Positions 46,927-58,779 of a stretch of 64,000 nt of DNA are shown in pieces (position 1 is the stretch's first letter; each line of letters opens with the position of its first letter). The translations under genes were made by a program, and so were the position numbers. This DNA comes from Mya arenaria (lineage: Eukaryota; Mollusca; Bivalvia; Myida; Myidae): assembly GCF_026914265.1 (NCBI RefSeq), contig NC_069130.1, positions 40,107,306-40,171,305 on the forward strand, in the 5' to 3' direction. The notes beneath the pieces are model-generated. The model searched no databases. It was not told the DNA's origin and saw only the letters and a list, made by a program, of their open reading frames with translations.

Positions 46927-48090
46927 CCGTTGTTACAATTGACTGGTGCATAAAATACACAGAACATTTGTTTACACTGAATGAAATCAATGGAGCGGGA
47001 TATTTAAAACGAATGCAATGGTGTCTAAGCAACTATACGGCCTTTCTATTTGACCTTATAAAAATTGTTGTTATCATTTAAAATCACTCGGGTGGTTTTG
47101 ACAAAACATCTTAAGTCATTTCCTAAAATAATTTATGTTCTTAATTTAAGTGGCTAACAGGTGAAGGATATTATTTCTTGATAACACCAATCAAAATTGC
47201 TTTTATACTCAAAACAAAAGTCGAGCATTTATTAAAAAAATCATAAAATCGTTTAATTTAACTATGAAAAGTTAAGAAAATTTACATCAGTTAAGAAATG
47301 ACCTAAGATGTTTTATGAAAACTAGCCCTGCTGGTAAACATAGAATATACTTTATAAAAAGGCATACTTACAATAGAGACGCGAGTCGTACTTCTCACTT
47401 ATATAATAGGGCAGGTGCATTTTTTCATAGTCTTTTAACATTTAAAGGAGTTCCGAATGCCCTTTTGGTTGATTTCTATTCAAACGTCGTACTCGCATTA
47501 ACGATTTCTGAATGTCGTAAAGGGATTCGCTCATGTTTTTGTAAAATGCTCTCTTTTGTATAGTGAAAATAATAGTGTGGAAATCATTAAAAGTGTTAAA
47601 CTAAGATACCAATAGCTGGGTACCTTCAACAAATATACATATTTGCACAAAAATCGTCGTCGAAGATCTAAAGTTTTAAAAGCGTGATTTTTATCTTGAC
47701 TTTACCGTTGTTGGTTCGCATCCCACTAAAACCTAAATTCTTTTTTTTATACTAAAATTGTATTTTTCTCGACAGTTTCGGTACCAAAGAGTAAAAAAGT
47801 TATAATAGAAGTGTTTTCAGATAAATTACCGTGAAAAAATGTACAAAATCATGCGCGTGTCCCTTTAAAATATGGGTCAGTAAATATTTACGAAAGAGAC
47901 TCGAGACTTCTCATGTAAACAATAGAGCAGGTGCGTTCAAATTCGAGAAGAAAAAAATTGTTTGACCTAGATTCGTCGTCGTTATATTAATATTTATATA
48001 ACAACATTTCAGAGGCCGTACTCATAACATTGCTTCAGTCATTACTTAATATATGTAGATTTCTTAAACTTTTCATAGTCAAATAATTTT
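46927..48090. other. gene-free noncoding stretch
   Basis: AT-rich. A possible duplicated motif (GAGACGCGAGTCGTACTTCT at about 47378 and GAGACTCGAGACTTCTCATG at about 47896) followed by AATAG.GCAGGTGC in both suggests a diverged dispersed repeat. Confidence 0.4.
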
Positions 48091-48097
48091 ATAAGAG

Positions 48098-48255
48098 CGT
48101 GTGTGTGGTGTGAGTGTGTGCGTTTGCGTGCGCGTTCGTGTGTGTGCGTGCGTGCGAGTGCGTGCGCGTTCGTGTGTGTTTGTGTGTGCGTGCGTGTGTG
48201 CGTGCGTAGGTGCGTGCGTGCGTGTTTGATTGTGTGCGCGCGTGTATGAGTGTGA
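48098..48255. repeat. GT/GC microsatellite
   Basis: Alternating purine-pyrimidine tract of TGTGTGCGTGCGTGCG type, a Z-DNA-prone sequence. The Arg/Thr/His-rich frames on the minus strand are artefacts of it. Confidence 0.9.
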
Positions 48256-49331
48256 TTCTTAACATAAAAGTATGGTTGTTTTTTCTCAATAAGGTCAATG
48301 AAATAATGTATTTCAGAAAGTATTAAGTTAAATGTGTACATCTTATTGTCAATGAAACTCTTAAATTAGGATAGTGACGTCATTGGGAAATGACCCCAGT
48401 TGCTTTTGAATACCAGCCAAGCCTGTTTGTCGCTTTCTATTCAGAGGTCGTACACTTTCTAAAGGACTTAGTTAAAGCTAATCTGGAGACGTATAAGGGT
48501 TATTAATCGACTTATGGTCTTGAAAATCAGTCAGCGCAAAATTAAAACGAAAGTGCAATAACGCTGTCATGCTAAATAATTGAATAAAACCTTATATCAG
48601 AACATTATTCTCGACAGGTCAACCAAAGCTCTGATTAAGAAAGACGACACGTTCAATATTATTATAAAGTATTAATAATGAACAAAATAAACTACTGAAT
48701 TTGTCGGTAAAATCTAGGGAAATTGTTAGATATCAAAGGAAACTTTGCCAATCGAATCAAGCAGGGACGTATCTGTGTATATTCCAGTTCGCCCGGGTGT
48801 AGAACTGATCTTTTTTTGGTTCCCCCGGAATGGCAAGTGCAAATATGATTAGAATTTGAAAGCTAAAACATACATGTAACGTTCAACTGGTTAAACTTCT
48901 TATAATGGCAGAGCATGTCGGCATTCAGAATGCTTGAAAATGGTTCTTTCATTACTGTTTTCTTCAAATTGTCGCCCGGGACGGGATTCCGCCCCCACCC
49001 AATATAGCATTTAGAGACTAAACTTATAGCAGATCTCGACATGCCCACGGCTTAAGTTTTTCGTGGTACAATTTCTAAATTAGGTACGCCACTGTCATTT
49101 CGATACATCCCTGCAATCAGCGATAACGCTAAGTGTGATATATTCGTCGTGTTGATGCAAGATCACGTTCAAACCATAATATTCATTTATTTTCCATACC
49201 CAATTGATTTTATGATTAGACTGAAGTATTAGATTAAAAAAAAACCTTCAAGGCAAACAAATATCTAGAAATATAAAAACATGTTTATGAATTTGCCCAC
49301 AATTCAACCAATTTGTTATGTTGTATGTTTG
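48256..49331. other. gene-free noncoding stretch
   Basis: No exon, RNA gene or repeat array was recognised. Confidence 0.4.
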
Positions 49332-49515
49332 CTTTACTGCGCTCTCACAGATCGAACGTTTTGAAAACTTTTTTATTTCATGTCTTGGAACGAGCCAATT
49401 TATGCGAATGTGCTAACCAGTCATATAAGACTGCTGACAAGACATTAGATTGCAGAATTTTATATTAAGTTTGAAAAAATTATGTTTTATGCATTTTTTT
49501 AAACCGTTTTTAACC
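49332..49515. mobile_element. palindromic MITE, TTAA family, 3'-truncated copy
   Basis: Starts CTGCGCTCTCACAGATCGAA and continues TGTCTTGGAACGAGCCAATT through CTGCTGACAAG, then is lost where the 49-bp array begins. Confidence 0.72.
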
Positions 49516-49539
49516 CAAACAATAGGCTCATTATAGAGT

Positions 49540-50215
49540 TTATTTCATTTGACATTTGTCATTTCGCGCAATGCTAGGTCAGAAACTCTACAATATATCG
49601 ACATTTGTCATTTCGCGCAATGCTAGGTCAGAAACTCTTCAATATATCGACATTTGTCATTTCGCGCAATGCTAGGTCAAACACTCTACAATTTATCGAC
49701 ATTTGTCATTTCGTGCAATGCTAGGTCAGAAACTCTTCAATATACCGACATATGTCATTTCGCGCAATGCTAGGTCAGAAACTCTTCAATATATCGACAT
49801 TTGTCATTTCGCGTAATGCTAGGTCAGAAACTCTTCAATATATCGACATTTGTCATTTCGCGCAATGCTAGGTCAGAAACTCTACAATATATCGACATTT
49901 GTCATTTCGCGCAATGCTAGGTCAGAAACTCTTCAATATATCGACATTTGTCATTTCGCGCAATGCTAGGTCAGAAACTCTTCAATATATCGACATTTGT
50001 CATTTCGCGCAATGCTAGGTCAAACACTCTACAATATATCGGCATTTGTCATTTCGCGCAATGCTAGGTCAGAAACTCTTCAATATATCGACATTTGTCA
50101 TTTCGCGCAATGCTAGGTCAAACACTCTACAATATATCGACATTTGTTATTCGGTAAAATGCTAGTTAAGACAATGCAATATATCGACATTTGTCATTTC
50201 GCGCAATGCAATTTC
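49540..50215. repeat. 49-bp satellite, about 14 copies
   Basis: The unit is CGACATTTGTCATTTCGCGC, AATGCTAGGTCAGAAACTCT and TCAATATAT, recurring exactly every 49 bp. Two subtypes (TCAGAAACTCTTCAA and TCAAACACTCTACAA) are interspersed and the last copies decay. Not a CRISPR: there are no unique spacers. Confidence 0.95.
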
Positions 50216-51117
50216 AGAAACTTAACAAGGCATTTAAAATGCCAACGCGCGTGCCTTCGGTCCGCTTTTTCGATGCGGACCGGAAACGCATGATAAATAC
50301 TTATATTCCTTCCATTTTTATTAGGAAGCCAACCCATTAAAAATAATAAGACATTTTTTCAAAAAAAAAGTGAGGGAAATAATGAGCCTCAAGTATAAAA
50401 TGTATGCTAAAATCAATATTAAACAAACAAACAAGAAAATAACGCCGATAACTTTATCCTTGCTTTGCTTCAATTTTATCGGATATGTATGCACAGAATT
50501 TAATTTCTATAGTAACTGGAATTTTATCAGCGACAGTTTATTTATTTCCCCGTAGAATCTTTTATAAAATCAATAGAATTCCAATGTTTCTTCCTCCTCC
50601 AAGTCTTAGTAAGCTCGAATTACCCACGGAAATATGGCGTTAAATTAGCGTGAATCACGAGGACCTGGACTGTGACACGATTATTAATAGAAATAAGAAT
50701 GGTAGATATACACGTTTATAAAATTATGTTAGGCATTTTATTATATTGAAACCTTTCACGTTCATTTACCTGCAAGGAAATTGCCCGATCGACAAAATGG
50801 GGATTCCATTATATGAGAATTAGCAGAAACGGAAATAGACTTAAGCCGGTGCTCATGTAAAAAAATCCAGATTGGGCAATTTCCTCCATTACGAGATGAA
50901 TGTTAATGTATAAGTTTATATAATGTTTCAATATTTTTTTGATTCCAATTTATTGGAATATCTACTACATTGCAAAATTATACCATTTATTTACAGTTTT
51001 GAAAATATACTAACGATTATAATAAAAACAAGCAAAACCAAGAATTGATAAACTTCGACGAGGATTTTATAGGTAACTAACCAAACGTACCAAGAAACAA
51101 ATGTAAATTCGAAACTC
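50216..51117. other. gene-free noncoding stretch
   Basis: Contains a short inverted repeat GCGGACCGAAGG/CCGGACC-like near 50255-50285 (CCTTCGGTCCGC followed by GCGGACCGG). No gene. Confidence 0.4.
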
Positions 51118-51365
51118 CTTGTCCATTTTCATCGAAAACAACCTCGGATGTATTTGGACTGTTTACATACTCAGATATTTGTATGTTTAAGTCCGCTGCA
51201 AGTAGATCGCGTAGTAATTTAATTTTGCAGTTAAAGTTAATGACTTACCTCTTGGTAAACGTAATTATGTGTTCAATAATACACTTCACTGGCAATCAGT
51301 GTAAACTAAAATCAACAAATATATATTTAACTACTACATTTTATTAATGATATAACTCATTTTTC
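51118..51365 (+). mobile_element. dispersed CTCC..ATCGAAAACAACCTCGG element, truncated copy
   Basis: Shares TTTACATACTCAGA, GTCCGCTGCAAGTAGATCGC, GTAGTAATTTAATTT and ACACTTCACTGGCAATCA with the 56003-56337 element. Confidence 0.62.
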
Positions 51366-52269
51366 AAGACTTCAAAAGTAATAGCGTCTCAACCTCTCCC
51401 TCCCATTAGGAGGTAGTGGATACGTCAATGTCCTTTCCATCTGTCAGTTTGTTTGAATGTAAGAATGCCATACAGATTGTTCAAGTGAATTCTACAAAAC
51501 TGCTAGAAGAATTTTGATGAAACTTTACAGGAATGATAAGTATTAAGCCTAGTTTGCATTTACATTGGCATGCTTTGCTTGTGTAATTTGTTTCCGAAAT
51601 AAAGCCCCCTTTTGTACATGTAGAACATATAGAGATACATGACTGCAAGTATTCTCAATACATCGTAGTTCTACCTTGGCACAGTGACTCAACAATACGA
51701 GTTTTCAAATAGCACTCAAAATGGCTGACTGGTGGCCATACCGGATTTTGTTCGTCATCACAAAGATTGTTATAGCAAAATCTCCTAAACTGCTGAAGAT
51801 ATTTTAATGAAACTGTACAGAAATGATAAGGATCAAACTAAGCCAGATGTGCATTGTCATCGGAATTTTTGCTCGGGTATTTTTACAGAGTTACTGCGCT
51901 TGTGATTTAGTCCGAACGTAGTATTCAAAACATGGTCATATAAATTCTTTTCTACTTTGGGACAGTGACTTACCATTATGAGTCAATGTGCGTTACATAA
52001 AAATTTCCAATCTCATTCAAGATGGCTGACTTATGACCATGTTGTATTTTGACATTCAGTATTTTCATTTCATATCAATGGTTATTTCATAGTAGTAGAT
52101 ATTGGTCATTTTCGGTCTAGTAGATCATAGTTCAAGTAGATTGAATATAAATATTTACACCACAACTTTCAGTCCTTTAACGAACGGGTTTTCGGCAATT
52201 GCGATTATCATCCGATAAACGCAACATCTTTGGATGTGTTTGGATCATGAAATAATGAACTATTGGTGT
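51366..52269. other. gene-free stretch with degenerate dispersed repeat
   Basis: Two diverged copies of a block with CTGCTAGAAGA/CTGCTGAAGATATT, TTTAATGAAACTGTACAG and ATGGCTGACT occur near 51500-51720 and 51790-52030. No gene. Confidence 0.5.
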
Positions 52270-52420
52270 AAATATAAGTAATCAACTGCAGGATTGATGT
52301 AATTATCGGGGATATGAACTCAGTTGGGCTGGTTAAAGTATGCTTAAAGTCCTTCGGACTCCACATCACAGCCCAACTGCGTTCATACCCCGATAATGAC
52401 ACCAAACCTGCAATTCATTC
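52270..52420. mobile_element. 150-bp hairpin element
   Basis: Arms ATTATCGGGGATATGAACTC + AGTTGGGCTG and CAGCCCAACTGCGTTCATAC + CCCGATAAT are near-perfect inverses, extending outward to CTGCAGGATTGATGT and ACACCAAACCTGCA. The loop includes GTCCTTCGGACT, itself a small palindrome. Confidence 0.78.
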
Positions 52421-52606
52421 TTTAAGTAATCAAGCGTTTAACTTTTTTTTTCGCTGGTAAATATCGATAAACCAACGGAAAGCATGTAATAATAGTTGTC
52501 ATTTGGTCTATATTCTTTTCCAGCACTAACGTAGCCTGCAAACACTTTTAATGTATATTTGTTTGTTCCTTTACCCGGAATGGAACGCAAATATACCGGG
52601 GCGATA

Positions 52607-52953
52607 ATCATGTGATTTAAAGGGGTTTTCATATGGTTCACCACGGGTCGCAACCCATGTAAACAAACAAGTAAGTTTAATAATGCAATCTTTGACCAAA
52701 ATTTAAACCTGACGAAATTTTGTGGAACGATGCAACTCTATTTTTGTCAAGGATTGCATTATTAAAATACAAGCAAATCTAAAATATTTTACACGCGTAG
52801 AAGCAGAAAATAACACAGTCTTTAATAGGCTGAGACATTTTTTTCAAAGCTTTCTGTCATGAAGTTATTTAGAAATTAACGTCACTTACTTGTTTGTTTA
52901 CATCGGTTGTGACCCGTGGTGACCTATGTGAGAACCCCTTTAAGTCACGTGAT
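52607..52953. mobile_element. MITE with about 70-bp terminal inverted repeats
   Basis: Left ATCATGTGATTTAAAGGGGT, CACCACGGGTCGCAACCCAT, GTAAACAAACAAGTAAG; right CTTACTTGTTTGTTTACATC, GGTTGTGACCCGTGGTGACC, AACCCCTTTAAGTCACGTGA. A 347-bp element without coding capacity. Confidence 0.85.
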
Positions 52954-53384
52954 ACCTTACCTTGTATACATTTAGTGACAAAAGCATTCTTTTACATGTC
53001 AGTTGTAAGTAAAATAAAGAAAAATCACTAAGCAATGTATCACAATCAAACTGACCCTATTTCTGAGTGAGAAAAATGGACGTTCATAAAAATAGTGGTC
53101 CAAATATTTCTAGATTATTATCAGGGTTAATTTACATTCCATGTCAGCTAATGAAGGGCATTAAACCATTTATGAGTTAGGTAATTCATCTCATAGTGAT
53201 GTTATGAAATAAAACTAATTAAAATAACAAATGAATGTGATTTGTGCCAGGCAGTTTGCTCTTGCACAAACCATAATAAAGGTGAAACTAATTGGATTTT
53301 TATGATATCAAATGCAATTGCTATCATTAATTTTATTGTTTGATATATTGCCAATAAAATTAAGTGTTTCCTTGTTAAACATTT

Positions 53385-54665
53385 ACAATCACTTGTCACA
53401 GACGTTTGCTACATTTGTGTGTGTTTTGAACATTTACGGTCTCTTGTCACAGGCGTTTGCTACATTTGTGTGTGTTTTGAACATTTACGGTCTCTTGTCA
53501 CAGGCGGTTGCTACATTTGATTGTGTTTTGAACATTTACGGTCTCTTGTCACTGGCGGTTGCTACATTTGATTGTGTTTTGAACATTTACGGTCTCTTGT
53601 CACTGGCGGTTGCTACATTTGTGTGTGTTTTGAACATTTTCGGGCTCTCGTCACAGGCGGTTGCTACATTTGTGTGTGTTTTGAACATTTTCGGGCTCTC
53701 GTCACAAACGTTTGCTACATTTGTGTGTGTTTTGAACATTTTCGGGCTCTCGTCACAGATGTTTGCTACATTTGTGTGTGTTTTGAACATTTTCGGGCTC
53801 TCGTCACAGACGTTTGCTACATTTGTGTGTGTTTTGAACATTTTCGGGCTCTCGTCACAGACGTTTGCTACATTTGTGTGTGTTTTGAACATTTTCGGTC
53901 TCTCGTCACAGACGTTTGCTACATTTGTGTGTGTTTTGAACATTTACGGTCTCTCGTCACAGACGTTTGCTACATTTGTGTGTGTTTTGAACATTTTCGG
54001 TCTCTCGTCACAGACGTTTGCTACATTTGTGTGTGTTTTGAACATTTTCGGTCTCTCGTCACAGACGTTTGCTACATTTGTGTGTGTTTTGAACATTTAC
54101 GGTCTCTCGTCACAGACGTTTGCTACATTTGTGTGTGTTTTGAACATTTACGGTCTCTCGTCACAGACGTTTGCTACATTTGTGTGTGTTTTGAACATTT
54201 ACGATCTCTCGTCACAGACGTTTGCTACATTTGTGTGTGTTTTGAACATTTACGGTCTCTCGTCACAGACGTTTGCTACATTTGTGTGTGTTTTGAACAT
54301 TTACGGTCTCTCGTCACAGACGTTTGCTAACATTTGTGTGTGTTTTGAACATTTACGGTCTCTCGCCACAGACGTTTGCTACATTTGTTTGTGTTTTGAA
54401 CATTTACGGTCTCTTGTCACAGACGTTTGCTACATTTGTTTGTGTTTTGAACATTTACGGTCTCTTGTCACAGACGTTTGCTACATTTGTTTGTGTATTG
54501 AATATTTACAGTCTCTTGTCACAGACGTTTGCTACATTTGTGTGTGTTTTGAACATTTACAGTCTCTTGTCACAGACGTCTGCTACATTTGTGAGTGTTT
54601 TGAACATTTTCAGTCTCTTGTCACAGACGTTTGCTACATTTGTGAGTGATTCAAACATTTACGAC
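53385..54665. repeat. 51-bp satellite, about 25 copies
   Basis: The unit (ACATTTGTGTGTGTTTTGAA, CATTTACGGTCTCTCGTCAC, AGACGTTTGCT) repeats every 51 bp. The period is divisible by three, leaving frames of 445 and 252 codons open on + and 118 codons on the minus strand. A 1-bp insertion near 54330 shifts all frames but leaves them open. Repeat subtypes are spatially sorted: GGCGGTTG early, TTTTCGGGCTCTCG in the middle, TTTACGGTCTCTCG later, TTTACAGTCTCTTG at the end. No codon-level constraint was visible, so not called as a gene. Confidence 0.93.
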
Positions 54666-54947
54666 GCCTTATAGGAAGACAATTATACTGATAAGAACAT
54701 TTTAAAAACAAATCCGCACTAAGCACTATTGGAGGATCTTATCAAGTTGTCTAGCCAACAGTTATTGGAGAAATGGCTTAACTTTAAGCAAACTTGTCCG
54801 TTTATGGTCTTATAGCGCAAATAGTCTTACTGCAAGAGATACCTTAGCTGGAGTTGAGTGCACTGGAGGTTTTAAATATTACGGCATGTGGTTGAATATT
54901 TAATTGATGAAGGTAATTGTGTTTTTCTATGTTTATATGTATTAACT

Positions 54948-55309
54948 TTAACGCTGCACTCTCACAGATTGAACGTTTTGACAACTTTTTTATTTTTGTC
55001 TTGGAACGAGCCATTTTTTGCGAAAATCCATGGAAACCAGTTATATAAGGCTGCTGACAAAAAATAGATCGCAGATTTTATATTTAATTTCAAAAATTGA
55101 TGTTTTATGTATTTTTCTAAAACCGTTAGTAACGGTTTAAGCCATAAAACATTAATTTTCGAACGGAAATATGAAAATCTACGATCTTAATTTTTGTCAG
55201 CAATCTTATATCATTGGTTTGCAGATATTTACGCAAAAATTTGCTCTTTCCAAGACAAAAAATAAAAAAAAGTTGTAAAAACTGTATATCTGTGAGAGTG
55301 CAGCTTTAA
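54948..55309. mobile_element. palindromic MITE, TTAA family, copy 4
   Basis: Left TTTAACGCTGCACTCTCACA, right CTGTGAGAGTGCAGCTTTAA. About 360 bp with the full palindromic interior, including AAAACCGTTAGTAACGGTTT near the centre. Confidence 0.85.
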
Positions 55310-55799
55310 GCAAATATAAGTTAACTGCTAGATTTTCGTCTAATTTTAACGGGGCGGGGAAGACATTTTTTTTATTTTTATTATTTTTATTATTTGACTG
55401 TTTCGCCGTTGAATATGTGTGCATGCTCTTTCTTATTGTATAAGGGACCAAACATGATCGTTACAATTCTCTTTTTTTTACATGTAAATGTTATACATCG
55501 GTACCATACACCGTTCGCGGACAGTACCGTACCGCTACACAAGGTCCCAAGGTCAACATTTGTATTTGAGTCAATACAAATTAAGTTGCGGCGAAAAAAT
55601 AAGATTACGGGCAGGGATGAAATTAAAGCAATTAATTTAAGCTCGATTATGAAATTAGCTGAACGCTGTTATGAATTACGCTCGAGTCCGCTTCCTAGAT
55701 ACTCATCAGTAATGATGTCCTTTTTGAAACGCGGTGAGAAAGAACAGCCACCCCCGGTCGGAATCGAACTCACAACGTCTTGGGTGAATTCTTTGTTGG
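55310..55799. other. gene-free noncoding stretch
   Basis: The 155-codon frame at 55394-55861 spans dispersed repeat sequence, has no recognisable domain and is not called. Confidence 0.4.
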
Positions 55800-55915
55800 C
55801 TCGAACTTTATATCAAGCCCCGATTTTGTTTGACTGTAAGCATTCCCGCTTGGCTCGATAATCGCAAGTTTCGAAGTATTCTGGCCGGACCCTGGGATAT
55901 CGAGTTTCGACTGTA
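55800..55915 (-). mobile_element. partial copy of the CGAAACC-ended element
   Basis: GCCCCGATTTTGTTTGACTG, TAAGCATTCCCGCTTGGCTC and TTCTGGCCGGACCCTGG match, in reverse complement, 61520-61612. Its outer end TTTCGACTGTATA resembles that element's terminus. Confidence 0.7.
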
Positions 55916-56002
55916 TATGTATTTGCCCTTAATTAATCATTTTGTAATATGGAATGTTTTCTTTTCTACACCGTTTAGTCGGCATAGTATTATGATCTTT
56001 AT

Positions 56003-56337
56003 ACCATTCGGAGCTCCTTGGCCATTTCCATCGACAACAACCTCGGATGTATATGGACGGTTTACATACTTAGAAATTGGGTCTTTTTAAGTCCGCTGCA
56101 AGTAGATCGCGTAGTAATTTAATTAAGAAGTTAAACTTAATGACTTAACTCTTAGGAATCTTAATTATGTTTGAAATAATACTCTTCACTGGCAAATAAT
56201 TTAAACTTAGATCAACAAATATAAGCTTATCACTACATTCAATTAATGATATAATTCAAAATTTTACGAACTACTTCTACTGATGTAATACATTCGAGGT
56301 TGTTTTCGATAAATATGGCCGAGGAGCTCCGAATGAT
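56003..56337. mobile_element. complete MITE with CATTCGGAGCTCC termini
   Basis: Left CATTCGGAGCTCCTTGGCCA and right TGGCCGAGGAGCTCCGAATG are inverse, with ACAACCTCGG / TCGAGGTTGTTTTCGAT further in. Flanks ATCTTTATAC and ATCTTTACAC form a 10-bp direct repeat with one mismatch. A 9-11 bp target duplication is typical of Mutator-like elements; that assignment is inference. Truncated relatives at 23.3, 32.3 and 51.1 kb. Confidence 0.75.
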
Positions 56338-56340
56338 CTT

Positions 56341-57070
56341 TACACTTGCCAGAACGCATGCTCAAACCGCTTTGTAACCTGCTAAATAAAAACCATTTAT
56401 GATTAAATAAATGAGTAACCAACAATTAAAAATATATTTGTCGCACAAAACATCTTGAAGTAGCTTTATGGTAATTTATTATTTTGTGTAACCTGTATAA
56501 CTTTATTACTCGTAAATTTGATTTGAATAGAACACATATTTTAATATAAGAGTTGAGCATGCTAAATCTGAGTAACTGAATTAAGATAAAAGATAATTTA
56601 GATAACAATAGCATACTATCTATCCAAACCCAGAGCCACTAGCGGTCCAGTGGGGGGAGCGAACGCCCCCTCCCCTTAAATCGTCCAAGTTAACTTTTTA
56701 TGTGAATATCGGAGAGAAAAAATAATTAAAATACGCATAAAAGGCATCATTTCGTGATAGACACCCCTCACACTGTCAATATTTTAGACTATTTAGGGAG
56801 GGACGCATGCCAAAAGGTTGTGCCCTAAACCAACGCCCCCCTTACGTCAATTCCTGGAACAGCCCCTCGTTTGACCAGCATGCTGTAAATCTAAGCATAG
56901 ATGATCAATTTTCAATAGCGTTACTAACACTTTTCGATCATATAGAGAATTTTTTGTCTCATTTTCAAATAAGTTTTGACAATAAAGCTATATTGTTGAC
57001 CTTTCATGATGTTTTATCAATGAATCAAACATCTGCTTACTGTGGCTTAGCGGTGACATTCGTGTTTTTT
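56341..57070. other. gene-free noncoding stretch
   Basis: No exon is supported. A short frame at 56807-57082 runs into the 24-bp array and has no recognised similarity. Confidence 0.4.
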
Positions 57071-57365
57071 TTATCTCGTTAAAACGACTTACGACTATCT
57101 CGTTAAAACGTTAAAACAACTTACGACTATCTCGTTAAAACGATTTACGACTATCTCGTTAAAACGACTTACGACTATCTCGTTAAAACGACTTACGACT
57201 ATCTCGTTAAAACGACTTACGACTATCTCGTTAAAACGATTTACGACTATCTCGTTAAAACGACTTACGACTATCTCGTTAAAACAACTTACGACTGTCT
57301 CGTTAAAACGACTTACGACTATCTCGTTAAAACGACATAGTAACTCGATAAAACGACTTAGAAAA
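57071..57365. repeat. 24-bp tandem repeat, about 12 copies
   Basis: Unit CTATCTCGTTAAAACGACTT plus ACGA, recurring every 24 bp, with occasional CGATTT and ACAACTT variants. Confidence 0.93.
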
Positions 57366-57757
57366 TCATTTTAACGTCTAACGTATTTCGTTTAAACGAA
57401 ATTCTTATCTCGGAAATACCATAGTGCAAACCACACAAAATATTAAGGTATATAAATATTATATGAATATGTTGTTCTTTCTCTTTCAGAAGAACAATGA
57501 ACAGCCACCAACATGCAGCAAAAGAAACAGCATGCGAGTTTAATTCTTTAGAATTTAACCATTTAGACGGAAAACCGTATCCATAGTAACGTCGATTGTA
57601 ATTAAAAGCAGTAATGTTATATTTTCATGATTTAGCGGGTTCTTCAGAAACGGGAATGTTATCAAAAGGAACAATGATCGCCTGTGGCTTAAACTTGTAA
57701 TCGACTATAGGGAAGGTTTCGTGATAGATTAAGGTTCAATATATCGCGTGATTGTTA

Positions 57758-58028
57758 ATGCTTCTGTCGGATGACCACCTAAGAGATAGCATGTCAACAA
57801 CTGAGGTTATCCGTCATCTGGCTAATAACGGGACAACGGACATAGCTAGTGACGTCATCAGCACGGAAACTACCGAAGTATGGCGAACGTTGATGGCCGT
57901 TTATTTGGGCGCCATTTTGTTCCTGTCCTTGACCTTCAACGGAACATTGTGTCTGCTTTTCTACAAGAAAACACACCTACTGAGCGTTTCTAACTGCTTT
58001 GTGTTGAATCTCATCGTCTGTCAATTGT
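57758..58028 (+). CDS. GPR161-like GPCR, exon 1
   Basis: Extracellular N-terminus with possible N-glycosylation site NNGT, TM1 and most of TM2; donor GTAAGT. Confidence 0.82.
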
Positions 58029-58747
58029 GTAAGTAGATTGCTGAAATAAATGCATCTAAAATCTATTATACTAATATACCTTTGACCAGCTTAGTGTTTG
58101 AGGTTATATTTCATCTACTGGCCAAGCCCTGTTTAAATCTACTGATCTAACTGATTCAAATCAATAACAACGATCTGTAAATTTACCAAAACTTATCTAC
58201 GGCATATTTGATAAACATAGCTATCGTCTTGGACAAAAAATAAATTCGAACAATAAACAGGTATAACGTGTGTTTAAAATGATGCGCATTGCCATTCATT
58301 TGGCCTCATTTGTACAACAGTCACGATACAACCCGTGCCTCCAACAATTTTGCGTGACACGAATCAATCATAATATTAATTTAGATGAAAACGCTCAGTC
58401 AAGAAAAAAACTCTATGATTGTGAACTAATTATTTAATGGTTAGGGACGCCGGGAGGTAACATTAAGTGGGTTGAATGATAACATGTTTTTCCATTCCAA
58501 TCGCGCCGTTTGTTTTAATGCCTATGTTTGATTTGTTTATTTCGATCTTATTGATTGGTTTATATTTTTTCGAACTAGATCTTAATGGTTATATTTACAA
58601 CAGCACCACCACCACCAACAACACCACCACCACGACCAACAACACCACCACCGGCAGCAACAACACCCCCACAACCATCACCACCACACCATCAACAACA
58701 ACAACACCACCACCTCCACCAACAACAACAACAGAAACAACACCACC

Positions 58748-58779
<32 letters not shown>

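Noticed and set aside
48042..48341. Arg/Thr/His-rich proteins on the minus strand
   Set aside because: Translation of the GT/GC microsatellite.
49540..50215. CRISPR-like regular array
   Set aside because: Units are contiguous 49-bp repeats with no unique spacers, in a eukaryotic setting without cas genes.
55740..55800. tRNA gene on the minus strand (GTTCGATTCCGACC)
   Set aside because: A box B-like motif only; no matching box A or acceptor stem was found.
55394..55861. 155-codon frame as a gene
   Set aside because: Runs through dispersed-repeat sequence, no domain, no splice context, overlaps an element copy at 55800-55915.
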